Source: Hirudo medicinalis (lineage: Eukaryota > Annelida > Clitellata > Hirudinida > Hirudinidae). From it: 64,000 nucleotides of DNA. Shown here in pieces: positions 11,801 through 23,174 of this stretch. Under the pieces are notes generated by a model. That model searched no databases and was not told where the DNA came from. It was given only the letters and a program-made list of their open reading frames with translations. Position 1 is the stretch's first letter. The number at the start of each line of letters is the position of its first letter. The stretch covers positions 182,883-246,882 of the forward strand of contig MPNW01000153.1 in the NCBI GenBank assembly GCA_011800805.1, in the 5' to 3' direction. A program made the translations under genes and the position numbers.

Positions 11801-14800
11801 CTATCACCTGGAAAACCTCTGGGTCCCTTTTCGAGCATAACATTTCAGTAGTAACATTATCATTATAAAAATTCCGTAAGTAATTTATCCACTGAAAACA
11901 TCGAAAATAAGAACATTGGATTAGTTAAACAACTTCAATTATCTTGTTGAAACATGGCACATCATCTTACGGGTTCTCCTGCTTTTCCAGATGAACCGGC
12001 TTTGCCTTTCGGTCCAGCTTCTCCCTAAAAAATTAATTGCCAATATAGAATGTATTCAATGGGCGAATTCGGGAACTTCAAAGCATACTTTGGATCCTTT
12101 GCCTCCTGCCTCTCCTGTATCTCCTCTCTCACCGCTCACACCCTACAATCCGTTGAATCATGACAGTTTTGAAAATCTTTACGAAAACTCACTATGTTAT
12201 TCATTTAACAAGTAATTTTATAACGGAACTCACATGCAAACCATCACTTCCTGCATCACCGGATTCTCCTTTTCCACCTGGTGCTCCCTACACAATTATA
12301 AATTCAACTTTAGCATCGACATAATAAATCAGTATTTGTTTTAAAAGTAACTTATGTTCAACTCACAGGAGCTCCAACTCTTCCATCGGGACCAGCATGT
12401 CCTTTCTCACCGGGTCCTCCGGGTCCTCCTTGCTCGCCAGCATCTCCGGGCTCTCCTCTTTCTCCCTGATGACCAAACTTTCTCATTTTAATTCATTCTT
12501 TAATATGGTGCACAGATTGATTCTTGATCTATAAACCTACTGGAGCTCCGGGCTGACCAAGAGGGCCTTCGGGTCCTTCTTTTCCATCAGGGCCTGGAGG
12601 TCCTGCCTTTCCGACTGAACCTGTTACTCCTGCACTTCCCTTTATAATTAATGTTAAATTTAAACAATCAGACTTTTGAAGCTAATTTAAAATTAAAAAG
12701 ACTAACTGGGAATCCATCGAGTCCAACTTCCCCTGGGGATCCGTCTTCACCTGCTTCTCCCTTACAAAATGAAAGATTAAATTGTAGAACATAATTATGT
12801 GTTTTTAAACCAAAAAATGACACATTTTGAATAATCTCCTCACCACTTCGCCAGTTGCTCCCGGAGCTCCAGGTTCTCCATCTCTTCCTTTCTCACCTGG
12901 AGCACCTCTAGGGCCTGACTCTCCGGGCGCTCCGTGCTTGCCCGGAGCTCCCTAAAATCATCAACAGTTAATTTAATTAATTTTCAATCTTTTAATTTTG
13001 TACCTAATAACTTAATCAACAAATATCATGGCAAGTAGTTATAGCTACTTTCCTTTAAAAATTAATCTGAAATATAATTAATACCGTATTTCCTCTTTCT
13101 CCACTCAAACCCGCATGACCCGGAGCTCCTCTGGGACCTTGAGGACCTACTTCTCCTGGCAAACCATCATGGCCTGGCTCGCCCTAATTTAATTAACACA
13201 TGTCGTAGTAATATATTCACAGTAATATGACATATTAATCCTAAGTTGCCGAAATACTTCATGGCGCTTCAGGAAAACAGTAAAGTTTAAAAACCTGAAC
13301 TCCGGGCTTTCCTTCGCCTCCGTCGTTCCCTGGCAGTCCTGGGAATCCCTGAAATCATGATGAAACACATCATAACATCGTAAGCATCCTCAACATTGTC
13401 TAAGCAATTTCATCTCACAGTTTGACCGGGGAGTCCAGCAGCTCCTTTCTTTCCAGGCTCACCCTATGAAGAAATATTTCTTTGTCTTATGTTTGCAACT
13501 GTTTACTAAATCATTCTTTCTTAACGAACGTCGGGTCCTTTTTCGCCAGCATCTCCCGCGGGTCCTTTGGGTCCAACCGGTCCAGCAGCACCTGGGGGCC
13601 CCTGGGCTCCACCCGTGCCTCTCTCTCCGGTTGATCCCTGTTGTTTGGATACATTTATACTTCTTCAACTATTCGAGGGATGTCATTCGTTCGTTACCTT
13701 GTCTCCTGGGCCTCCAGGGGGACCTTGAGGTCCTGCAGGTCCTGGCAGACCCTATGAAACAAAACATCGTCATCACAAACCTCTACACCATGTGTTATCG
13801 TGTCAAAAATGTTTACTCGTTTTCCAGCTTCTCCGGGTTTTCCAGGTTCACCTCTTTCTCCAGGCGGGCCTGGTACTCCTCTACCACCTGCTTCACCTGG
13901 GTGTCCTGGACCACCTGGAGATCCCTATTAAAGGCAGCTTATTAACTTAACAAACATTAACATTAGTAATTTACAATAATTAAAGTAATTAACAATTTAT
14001 ATTAGTAATTAACCAAATACTAATTGTGGTCATAACAGTGAAGACTGCTAAATACTAACAGACTCTCCCTTAGGTCCAACTGGTCCTGGGTTTCCAACAA
14101 CGCCAGCTGCTCCTGGAGGTCCAGCCAATCCAGGAACTCCAGGTTGACCTGGTTCTCCCTGAATTATTGAATCTCATGATAGACTTATTTATTTATAAAC
14201 TCACTTTTAATGCACAATAATTTTCAATTCAAATAAGAAGTTTTAACCCTTTCTCCTCTAGCACCCTGAGGTCCATCTGCGCCGGGCGAGCCCTAAAAAT
14301 GATCATAAATGACATTTGCATTATCATTACATCCGCCGGTAATGATTCAAATGAAACTTACAGGCCTTCCTGGTTCACCTGGGGCTCCAGAAATTCCTTT
14401 GAAACCTGGAAGTCCTTGATGACCTGGAGTACCCCTCTCTCCAGCTGATCCTTGGTCACCCTTAAAGTTTTATCAATGTGTTTTAGGAAGTCGACAAGAG
14501 ATTAATTTAATTTTATAAAGGTCTAAAGAAAACTTAACGTTACCTTGGCACCTGCGGAACCTGGAGCGCCGGGGGGGCCAGGTGGACCAGTGGGTCCTGC
14601 TGGCCCTGCAGCACCTGGCTGTCCATCGGCTCCACGTGGTCCCTAATGCGATAAAAATTGATAATTTAAAAGCCTTATGATAATGATGATAAAACAGATG
14701 AAATCTAACAGCGGGTCCTTCTTTGCCATCGCTTCCCCTGTCTCCAGGAAGACCTCGAACACCCTATAAAATATAACTTGTGCTGGAAAACTTTAAAAGC

Positions 14801-17011
14801 TGACATTGATATTTAATTGAAACGTACGGGGTTTCCAGGAGGTCCAACCGGTCCAGCGGGTCCATCTGCTCCCTGATTTTGAAATTTAAGGGTGTCAATT
14901 ATTTGTTTTAAATGCCTTATTAATGTGTTAAAAATAATTTAATGGCACCTCGAATCAATGTTATTAAATATAACAACGCAACATTTCACAAAATAATCGT
15001 AACCCTTTCTCCGTGTTTCCCAGCATCTCCTTTCTGTCCTCCTTGTCCAGGAAAGCCCTAAAATTTAAATAGAATTCAGCAAAACCATTTTCATAAATTT
15101 AAAATTCTAAAAATTGTAATGCATCCAATTTTGATGATATAGTGAACATTGGTCAGATATTCTACATATAAATATATGTAATGTTTTTCTACAAGAAAAA
15201 TAACAAATTCATCACGTGATATTACCCTGTGTCCTTTGTTACCGGGGAAACCTGGGAAGCCAGAACTTCCAGGTGGTCCCTAAACATAAATGAATAATTA
15301 AAAGTGCATTCCATGGAAGAAAATAAATAAATACTCACAGGTGGGCCAGTAGGTCCTTTCACGCCAGGCTCTCCATCTCTTCCATGGTGGCCCTAAGTAA
15401 CAGGATGTTCCATTCAAATTATATGCTGTAACATCACTTATTTATAACTCACATCTTTTCCTGATGCACCTGGGACACCTGGTAGACCCCTTGGACCTGG
15501 TGGACCCTAAGTGTTAAAATTAAAATAGTATCAAAGAAGGGAAATTCCACATTTAATATTTGATATCCTCACTGATGGTCCTGGATCTCCAGGCTCTCCA
15601 CGAGGTCCAGGGTATCCAGATGGTCCCTGAAAAAAATTAATATCCTTTTATTTTCATGTTGCTAGACTTTTATTTAAATATCCAGATTGTACTTTTGATT
15701 TTCAGTGAGAATGTTGAAACGGTTGAAACGTTTAAAGCTTTTAAATGTAAGCATTCTTCAAAAATAGCAAAAATCATTTCATACTATTTAGAGACAGGCA
15801 TCATCCTTAAAATGAAGGTCATATAAAGCGTCATTAAAAGGCATTTTAATGTTGTTAATTTAAAACATTTTCAATTTTGTTTTCAGTATTAAATAACTGA
15901 AATCTTCTAGAAACAAAATATCATGGTTTTTGAGGGGAACAACCTAGAAACACTTTAATCACTTAATGACGAATATTAGTTTATTAAACATTCCGTTTTG
16001 ATTAACTCACCAAAGGACCAGGAGACCCTGGTGAACCACGTGGTCCAGGTGGTCCTTGCTAAAAATAAAAATAGGTTGTTGATAACATTGATAATAGCAG
16101 TGTCGCATAAAAAGTAATTTTGATTAAACCATTTCAATTACTCTTTTATTTGTTTAAAAAAAAATGAAATGAATTGGGAAATATTGTCACAACGTACACT
16201 GGCGTAAGCTGGAGGTTGAGGAAAGCCTCCAGGACCTCCCGCCTTTTCCGTGTTCTGCATGGCCTCAGCATCATAGGCAACCTGCAGAAGAAAATTGTCT
16301 TAATTTCATCCATAACCTCACCTGAATCAGCTGCTGATACCTGTTCATTGACTTCGCTTTCTCCCCTTCTTCTTTGAACCTTGGACTAAAATTTGATTTT
16401 TGAATGTATTGAAAGACTATTTGCAGGATGTAAATAAATATGGGTTAAAGGTCATTCATAAATTGAGCAGATGTGATTGAACTTATCGTAAACAATGACG
16501 TACTTGTCCGGGAGTGTTTTTCACTTTCCTTGGTCTCGATAATTTTTTCTGATGGCAATTGACGATGTTTCAGAAATTATCCATATTAGTTGACATTATA
16601 ATTTTTAAAAATTAATAGTGATGCGATGTCAACAAGGAATTTGTACACAAAATATTTTAAAGTAATTATTTAATTTCTAAAAACAAAACAATTTTCACAA
16701 AAGATCATCGTGTTCGAAGATTTGAATGACTTACGCTAACTTTTTCTCCATCTACAATAAAACACAAAGTGCTAACCCCAAAATGCATGTTTTGTTTGAT
16801 TTTTTTTTCGTTTTTTTATTTAATTTAGAATTTTTCATAAATTATTATGTACATGATATAAATAACATAATATAACGGATAAACATTCACATGTAAAGCA
16901 AGTCTGACCCTTTGACAGCAAACAACAATGCTCACCTGGTCGACTTTGCTGGGCCTGGACAATCACGTATCCGATCAAGAGAAGCAGGAAGACAAGTCCT
17001 AACTTCCCCAT
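7716..17011 (-). CDS. Fibrillar collagen alpha chain
   Basis: About 49 coding exons on the minus strand. Seen: a signal peptide at 17011 ([14 protein letters not shown]...), four short basic N-propeptide exons, a telopeptide exon with [14 protein letters not shown] (16281-16198), and about 38 exons (16058 down to 9190) encoding Gly-X-Y repeats. These exons begin at an intact Gly codon and are mostly 36, 45, 54, 99, 108 or 162 nt, the fibrillar exon rule. A complete fibrillar C-propeptide (COLFI) is encoded by 8840-7716. Known: such chains form extracellular fibrils after C-propeptide-driven trimerisation. The short N-propeptide has no VWC or TSPN module. Odd: C-propeptide cysteines 2 and 3 are Ser, and one helix exon lacks two glycines (see separate entries). 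Intron phase 0 throughout the helix. Orthology within the fibrillar clades is not resolved. Confidence 0.95.
8952..9124 (-). CDS. Collagen C-telopeptide and propeptide linker exons
   Basis: Two exons, 9124-9053 ([20 protein letters not shown]...) and 8987-8952 ([12 protein letters not shown]), follow the last strict Gly-X-Y exon (9225-9190) and lead into the COLFI domain. The first ends the triple helix. The Asp-rich SDDP stretch lies where the C-proteinase site (usually before Asp) is found in other fibrillar collagens; that assignment is inferred. Confidence 0.75.
11665..11826 (-). CDS. Collagen helix exon with two non-glycine triplets
   Basis: This 162-nt exon encodes 18 triplets. The run [15 protein letters not shown] keeps the three-residue register but has Ala and Ser where two consecutive triplets should start with Gly. 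All neighbouring helix exons checked keep Gly at every third position. Confidence 0.85.
16198..17011 (-). CDS. Collagen signal peptide, N-propeptide and N-telopeptide exons
   Basis: Exons 17011-16936 (ATG, hydrophobic leader ending near VQAQ), 16751-16735 (17 nt), 16548-16504, 16385-16341 and 16281-16198 splice in consistent phase to about 75 residues before the first Gly-X-Y exon. The middle part is very basic ([23 protein letters not shown]) and offers possible furin-type sites. The last exon carries a Lys in [14 protein letters not shown], where fibrillar N-telopeptides carry the cross-linking Lys. No cysteine-rich VWC module is present. Confidence 0.85.
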
Positions 17012-17347
17012 CTCCTAGCTTCCCTTCAACAAAAGGACAAAAATTTAAACTTGATTGTCCAGCACAGATCAATTTTTGGCGACTCTTCTGTGCTTCAATT
17101 AGACAATAGTTCCATCAAATGCCCCAGCAACGCGCAGTCAAGAACGTTGATACTGGGCACTCAAGACCGTCGCAAAGTCGTCGTCAGAGAATTGCCGCTT
17201 GCTTCACAAGCTCAGACAGTCTTCGTCAACTGCTTAGCTTATTTCTTAATAGAAGACATCTGCAGACTCCCTCTCCCACTGCATCATCTCCACCTTGTTA
17301 TATTCAGCGCTGCATCCAAGTCGGGTTGAAATTTTAATTAGACTCAC

Positions 17348-17400
17348 CTCATGCACAGCAGAATCCGTGGAACTACTTAAAGCCAGCTGCTTGCTTAAAA
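17348..17400 (-). promoter_or_regulatory. Probable collagen 5' UTR exon and promoter with E-box
   Basis: On the minus strand a donor CATGAG|gtgagt at 17348/17347 could end a non-coding first exon; the coding exon follows an acceptor near 17024. Just upstream are a TTTAAG TATA-like stretch and an E-box CAGCTG (17384-17389). Inferred from signals only. Confidence 0.4.
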
Positions 17401-19577
17401 ATCTGAGTAGATTGGAATAAAACCAAATATTGATTCTTGATGTTGATTACCTCGATTTATTGACAATTTGGATTTACATGTGTATGTTGACGGAGTAACA
17501 GTTTTATCTTTTTTAATTATTACGGAAAGAAAAACCTTGCTTAAGAAGAACATTTGACAAAAGTCGATACTGGACATTTATTTTTAAATTATTGATTAAA
17601 AACAACTATTAACAGTAATGTTGCAGCATTTTATCCATCGAGGAATTAATTGAAGGATTTATTGACTAATACAATCGAATTCATCGGATCCTAACAATAT
17701 TGAGACTATGTAACCACAGTTGAGCGTCATTTATCCGAACTAAATGGGACCGAGGGTGATTAGGATAGTCAAATTCATCAGATAATCGAGCAAATCATAC
17801 TTACAACCAGACGAAAACCTCTTAATTTTGTTAAACTCTAGATAAGAAAATATTACAATAAATTCCATACTATTTGTCGTAAAATGCCTTATTAGTAGTG
17901 CTATCGTGGTATTAATCATGATTTTTAAAGTCATTCATGTTACTCAAATATGCAACATCAAAGTTATGGTCTAGACAAACCTTTCGAAATAAATCCTTAG
18001 TGGGCAAGGAGTAAATAATTTGTCTATTCCATTCACTTTAGGAACAACCATAAATATTCAGGCAGTTATCATTGATTTCTGATTCATTGATTCATTCTGA
18101 ATCATTGATTGCCAACAAGTTGTCCAAAACAAGGGATTTTATGAAGAGACTCATCTCTTCAGGACGCCAACTTGTCTGGTAGACAAAGTATGATTAGTTA
18201 TTTTCAACGTGATCCAAAATCTCTCTAAATTGAAAAACTCCTCTGAAAGTCCAATTGATAGACATTTATCTTCTAATTCATCAGGTTATGCATTAAACAT
18301 TTTCAGAGGCATGGTGGGACTAATAGCCTAGTCCTTCTTGATCATTTATTGATCAATTTTATTGATCTATTTGGTAAGGTTTGTTCGATGAGATTTGGGT
18401 TTTTATACTGCAACTCTTCTATAATCTCAATCATAGGTCGTCCGTGAATTATGTTGAAAACCATTGATGCTATATTACAATTAGCATCGCAGAAAACACA
18501 ATAAAAAGGTTGTCTTGCAAATAGGATTTGAGTTGTTCAATATTTTCTCTGGCCTCCGTTTTGACCTCTGAGAAGTGACCAAAAACATTTCTGTTGGTCA
18601 AAAGCTCGAGAAATAACGATAATACATATCTTTATTTCATTCATTCATTAGTGGATATGTCTGTTGAAGAATACGACCCTTTAAGTGAATTCTTCGAAAT
18701 AAAATAAAATTCTTTCAAGATGGACTTTGGACGAAGCTATTAATGCAAGATTACTAATACGCGTTAATCACAGCAGTTACATCTTATTTGCCATTTGTTT
18801 TACCGAGCATTATTTTGGTTTTGGTTAAATTTTTCCTTGTGAAAGTGTGCAATTCTTTGAATGTATGAACCATTAATAATGCCTTCTTAAATTACAAATA
18901 TTGGCCCAAGAAAGGAAAAACGTGACGATGTGCACCCCTGAAACATGTAGCCCCCTGATTGGCTGTCCACCCATGACAAAAAAAAGTTATCTCTTTAAGT
19001 TATGCGGGGGTTTGCATCCCTAGAAAAAGCTGAAATGACATCCCTGTGCAGGAGTAGCCCAGAATGTAAATGAGGAGGCAGAGAGGGAAAAAGAGTCATA
19101 AATGAAGAAGAAAATTATAGATGCCTCGGATAACCGTCTTTCCTTCTGAAAGGTATGCCGGAATGAGCTGTCAGCCTTTGCTATTTAGGCCCATCTCCCA
19201 GCTCAGGTGATAGTCTGGTCGTTTGTCCAAATCATCTCAGTTATACAATAAATCAAGTGTTGGTGAAAGGGAATTCAAAATGGCGAAATGCATTTAGAAG
19301 GATGGGGTGAGACTTTTGCCAAATAATGTGGAAACATTACTGACACATTACATATCGTTGCCCCAAGTGCCTAATGATTTTATTCCGCCAAATTTTGAGA
19401 GATTTTATGATAACTTTGATTCTGATATGGAATAAGCGATCGAATTTTTTACAAAAGTGTTTAAATTTCTCATACTATATCATTTACCAATTAAATAGAT
19501 TTGTATCGTATGTATGGAATCATAATTCGTTTTTCCTTCCACTTTTATTATATTCTTATCTGCCGCTCATTTTGTAA
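17401..19577. other. Intergenic, no gene seen
   Basis: AT-rich DNA with stops in all frames. At about 18940-19060 is a repeat shared with 37365-37465, ending in the hAT-like motif AAATGACATCCCTGT. Nothing else is recognisable. Confidence 0.4.
19501..19535. repeat. 35-bp flank copied inverted inside the adjacent MITE
   Basis: This 35-bp stretch is an exact reverse complement of 19638-19672, which lies inside the neighbouring mariner-type MITE. Confidence 0.9.
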
Positions 19578-19579
19578 TA

Positions 19580-19745
19580 GGTTGGCAACTAAGTTCCCGC
19601 CGTTTTTTTACGTTGTAACATAAAAACATTGAACATTGAAAAACGAATTATGATTCCATACATACGATACAACGTAACATTGTTACATGATCACATGATT
19701 ACGTTGTAACATTCCGCAAAAACGGCGGGAACTTAGTTGCCAACC
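19580..19745. mobile_element. Mariner-type MITE with TA target site
   Basis: Ends are GGTTGGCAACTAAGTTCCCG and its exact reverse complement, continuing into GCCGTTTTT. TA dinucleotides flank both sides (19578-19579, 19746-19747). The TIR resembles the TTAGGTTGG class of mariner/MADE1-like elements. It is 166 bp with no coding capacity. Its interior contains a 35-bp inverted copy of the DNA 45 bp to its left. Confidence 0.85.
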
Positions 19746-20369
19746 TAATAAATAAAAGTTGCGCAAAAGAAGAGTGGTGCGAGCTTCAAAAACAATTTCA
19801 TTTGGATTTAATATTCTTACAGAAGGCTGAGAAAGACTGTTGCCGAGCTTCTTTTACTGATCATTTCGGTTCTGAAATTATTACGTCAAATGCCCTCACC
19901 TATCTTTGGTGAGAATCGGCTACCACAAAACTTTATACAAATTCTTCGCTTCCCATCGACTGAAGGAAGTCCGAGACCATCCTTACCTTTAATGTCGACT
20001 GAGGCATTAAATTATTTTTTTCTAAATTGACCACTTAAACTCACTCAAGTTAAAGGTAAAGCGATATGCTACAATTCACAAAAAGTACAATTCAGTGATC
20101 AATTTCTCTAATGAATTGCTCAAGACTAACTAAAATTATCAAAAACATACGCAAATGACGAATTAGGACATCTCTTAAAATTATGAAATTGCTAAAATTG
20201 ATTGGGCTTAAGTACTTACAAACAGCAGTTGAAATAAAGGAATTTGAAGTTTGGCTTTTGACGGCTAACTTAACTTCACCAAAATTCATGAATCAATCAC
20301 CAACACCCTCGCCTCATCATCCATCTCTCTTTTCCCTACCAGGCAATTCTCAGGTACCACAAACTCAAT

Positions 20370-21130
20370 CCTCCAAGAGACTCTTTCCCCACTCCTTTGC
20401 TCAAAATACGCTCTAATCCTATCTCCAATTCTCTCTAAACTCGCAAACCTCTCTTTCAGCACTGGCATTTTCCGTCTATCTTCAAAAGGCCCCAAGTTTT
20501 TCCCCTTCTTAAAAAGCCAAGTCTCGACCCAGGCTCTCCTGCCAATTACAGACCTATCTCCAATCTTTCTACCATGTCGAAACCGCTCGAAAGACTCATT
20601 CTGTCCAGAATTCGTCCCCATATTACTGCATCCTTTAACCTCTCTTCTTGCCAATTTGCATACAAACCCGATTTTTCTATAGAAACTGCTCTTTCACACA
20701 TCTTCAACAATCTTTCCGAAATATGTGGCAATTGCACTGGTTACCGATCCATAATCGCATCATCTTCAAAATCGATCTCATGACATATCGAACTCTCGCA
20801 ACATCCAATCCGCCCTATCTCCACCACCTCATTCTCCGCCGCCAAGCACCTTCATCTTCCACCATTCAACTATGCCAACAAGTTCATAAATCATCCCTCA
20901 TCAACAGAGGCTTCTCGTATGCCTCTCCTGATGTCTGGAATGCATTACCTCCCCAAGTAATAGCTCAACCATCCCTGGAGCTCTTCAAACGTCACCTGAA
21001 GACCCACCTCTTCAGGACCAACATGAAGCCAACAAAGACACAAAGCGCCGCTGATGCTATGCAAATGGCGCATTATAAATTAGCTATTATTATTAGAAAG
21101 GGGCAAACCCTACTGCATATTTTTTCAGTT
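20370..21130 (+). mobile_element. Internally deleted CR1/L2-type LINE
   Basis: Seen: LLCSKYALILSPILSKLANL (about 20385-20460), then after a frame change LKKPSLDPGSPANYRPISNL and MSKPLERLILSRIRPHI up to about 20730. These are the fingers region of a CR1/L2 reverse transcriptase. It continues directly into the C-terminal end of the same protein: LPIHNRIIFKIDLMTYR, ASPDVWNALPPQVIAQPSLE and LFKRHLKTHLFR (20735-21030). The whole palm with the catalytic Asp residues is missing. The element is therefore dead and was probably deleted internally at about 20730. Confidence 0.78.
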
Positions 21131-21133
21131 TGA

Positions 21134-22110
21134 GAATATTTTTGTGGGAATAAAAGCAGCCAAACTTCTTGCAAAATCGTTTTCTCTTTTCGTTAATATT
21201 TTTGTTACACTCCCCTCAACATTATAATATTCTGTTTGTTGGTATTTAACGTTTCCCTAATGTTGACTTCGAGCAAGAGAAAGATCCTGAAACGTTAATC
21301 TCTGCCACTTGAAACTCACGGACAAACTTTCCTCTGAACGTTCTGTTCATACGATTGTTCACACCTCGGTCTGCTGATGAAGCTGATTAAATTATTATTT
21401 ATTTTCCGATATTTTAAAATGATGAAAATACAGCAAATTGTCTTGCTTAATATGCCGTACATTTCGTCTGTTTGAATCCGGTTTATACCTTCAAGTTAAA
21501 TTGATGATGTAACCATTGTTGCTGCTTTTATGTATTTTCATCGTGCTGACATAAACCCGGTCCAAGAAATCATCATTTGCATGCAATTAAAATTTTGTAA
21601 AAACTACATTTTGAAAGAATTCTTTCTTTTTACTTTCTAAAGTAATTTTTGAGGGTCAAAGTGGAAGCAAATCAAATACGATGTTTGATGAAAATTCTTT
21701 CTAACATCTGAAAATTGTTCTTGAGCATCAGAAAAACTGATGAACGGTAACGGATATTTGTGATATTCCATCAAAAAAATGGTAAAATATATAAAATAGT
21801 TTTATCGCTAAATAAATGATAAGTAATGAAGTTTTTGAAATTCAAAAGTTCAACTCTTGCAACTGATACCGACATTAAGGTAACTCTGGCGAACGATGTT
21901 TAAATTAACGTCAATCTTGGCCTAAAACAAGCAGGATGCATCATTTTCATGTTGTAACTGATGGGGCGTGCTATAATTTATGCCAATAAATTCCACATTA
22001 GCGCTGTTTTGCTCCAAGATTATCTTGCTGAGGCCCTCAAAGTCTCAGCATTTCTGACGAGGAGCACGTCTCGGCCATCTCATATTCCCATCAGCCCCAA
22101 TAGAAACATT
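21134..22110. other. Intergenic, nothing recognised
   Basis: AT-rich sequence without gene, repeat or RNA signals that I can support. Confidence 0.35.
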
Positions 22111-22126
22111 AATCACTTCCTTTAAA

Positions 22127-22180
22127 GCATCATCATCATCATCGTTGTCATCATCATTATCATCATCATTTTCGTCATCA
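22127..22180. repeat. Imperfect ATC microsatellite
   Basis: Interrupted ATC/GTC trinucleotide run. Confidence 0.8.
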
Positions 22181-22265
22181 AAACTCCAAGCGTTCATGGA
22201 CTTGTTTTATAATTTATTAAAATATTTAAACTTGTAAATGAGGCGAGTAATTTTATATAGAAGTG

Positions 22266-22283
22266 ATTTGCATATATGCAAAT
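22266..22283. promoter_or_regulatory. Palindromic double octamer upstream of the POU2 gene
   Basis: ATTTGCATATATGCAAAT is a perfect 18-bp palindrome holding two canonical octamers (ATGCAAAT), one per strand, two bases apart. Another octamer, followed by TAAT, is at 22359-22366, and ATGCATAT is at 22439-22446. Octamers are the known binding sites of POU2 (Oct-1/2) proteins, and the POU2 gene starts about 1.7 kb downstream. Autoregulation is inference. Confidence 0.5.
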
Positions 22284-22522
22284 TGTCTACCTCATGAATA
22301 ATTCATGAACCAGCATACCGATAGTTTTGTTGGATGCATTAGTGCGTTGGCGTTTTATATGCAAATTAATGCGCCAGCGTTGATAACGTATTCATAGAAT
22401 ACGCCTAATCAATTATACAATAGCTCGCTCGCTCCTATGCATATTTCCATGCTAATGACTGAATTGTTTGCTTGCACTCCATTTCTCATCATCTCCAGTG
22501 TCCTCAACTACTCCATCTTTTG

Positions 22523-22523
<1 letters not shown>

Positions 22524-22590
<67 letters not shown>

Positions 22591-22650
22591 CCATCATCAT
22601 CATCGTCGTCTCGTCGTCGTCGTCATCATCATCATCATCATCGTTATCAT
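22524..22650. repeat. ATC microsatellite beside the gap
   Basis: Long TCA/ATC run passing into GTC/TCG repeats. It yields open frames of poly-Ile, poly-Ser and poly-His that are not genes. Confidence 0.9.
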
Positions 22651-22688
22651 AAGCTCATTATTTCATGAAGTTGTGTAAAAATGTAAAC

Positions 22689-23095
22689 NNNNNNNNNNNN
22701 NNNNNNNNNNNNNNNNNNNNNNNNNNNNNNNNNNNNNNNNNNNNNNNNNNNNNNNNNNNNNNNNNNNNNNNNNNNNNNNNNNNNNNNNNNNNNNNNNNNN
22801 NNNNNNNNNNNNNNNNNNNNNNNNNNNNNNNNNNNNNNNNNNNNNNNNNNNNNNNNNNNNNNNNNNNNNNNNNNNNNNNNNNNNNNNNNNNNNNNNNNNN
22901 NNNNNNNNNNNNNNNNNNNNNNNNNNNNNNNNNNNNNNNNNNNNNNNNNNNNNNNNNNNNNNNNNNNNNNNNNNNNNNNNNNNNNNNNNNNNNNNNNNNN
23001 NNNNNNNNNNNNNNNNNNNNNNNNNNNNNNNNNNNNNNNNNNNNNNNNNNNNNNNNNNNNNNNNNNNNNNNNNNNNNNNNNNNNNNNNNNNNNNN
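22689..23095. other. Assembly gap (407 Ns)
   Basis: All bases are N. The roughly 75 bases before the gap (22613-22688) and the roughly 79 bases after it (23096-23174) are nearly the same sequence, so the gap may mark a false or true tandem duplication. Confidence 0.95.
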
Positions 23096-23174
23096 GTCGT
23101 CGTCGTCGTCATCATCTTCATCACCGTCGTTATCATAAGCTCATTATTTCATGAAGTTGTGTAAAAATGTAAAC

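Noticed and set aside
9619..13945. Many plus-strand frames rich in Pro/Gly/Ser/Arg
   Set aside because: Antisense of collagen Gly-X-Y exons.
20286..20654. 122-codon minus-strand frame
   Set aside because: Antisense of the LINE reverse-transcriptase remnant, which has clear family motifs on the plus strand.
22437..22678. Open frames of poly-Ile, poly-Ser and poly-His
   Set aside because: They are the three readings of an ATC microsatellite.
22663..23138. Frames running through the N gap
   Set aside because: Consist of unknown bases.
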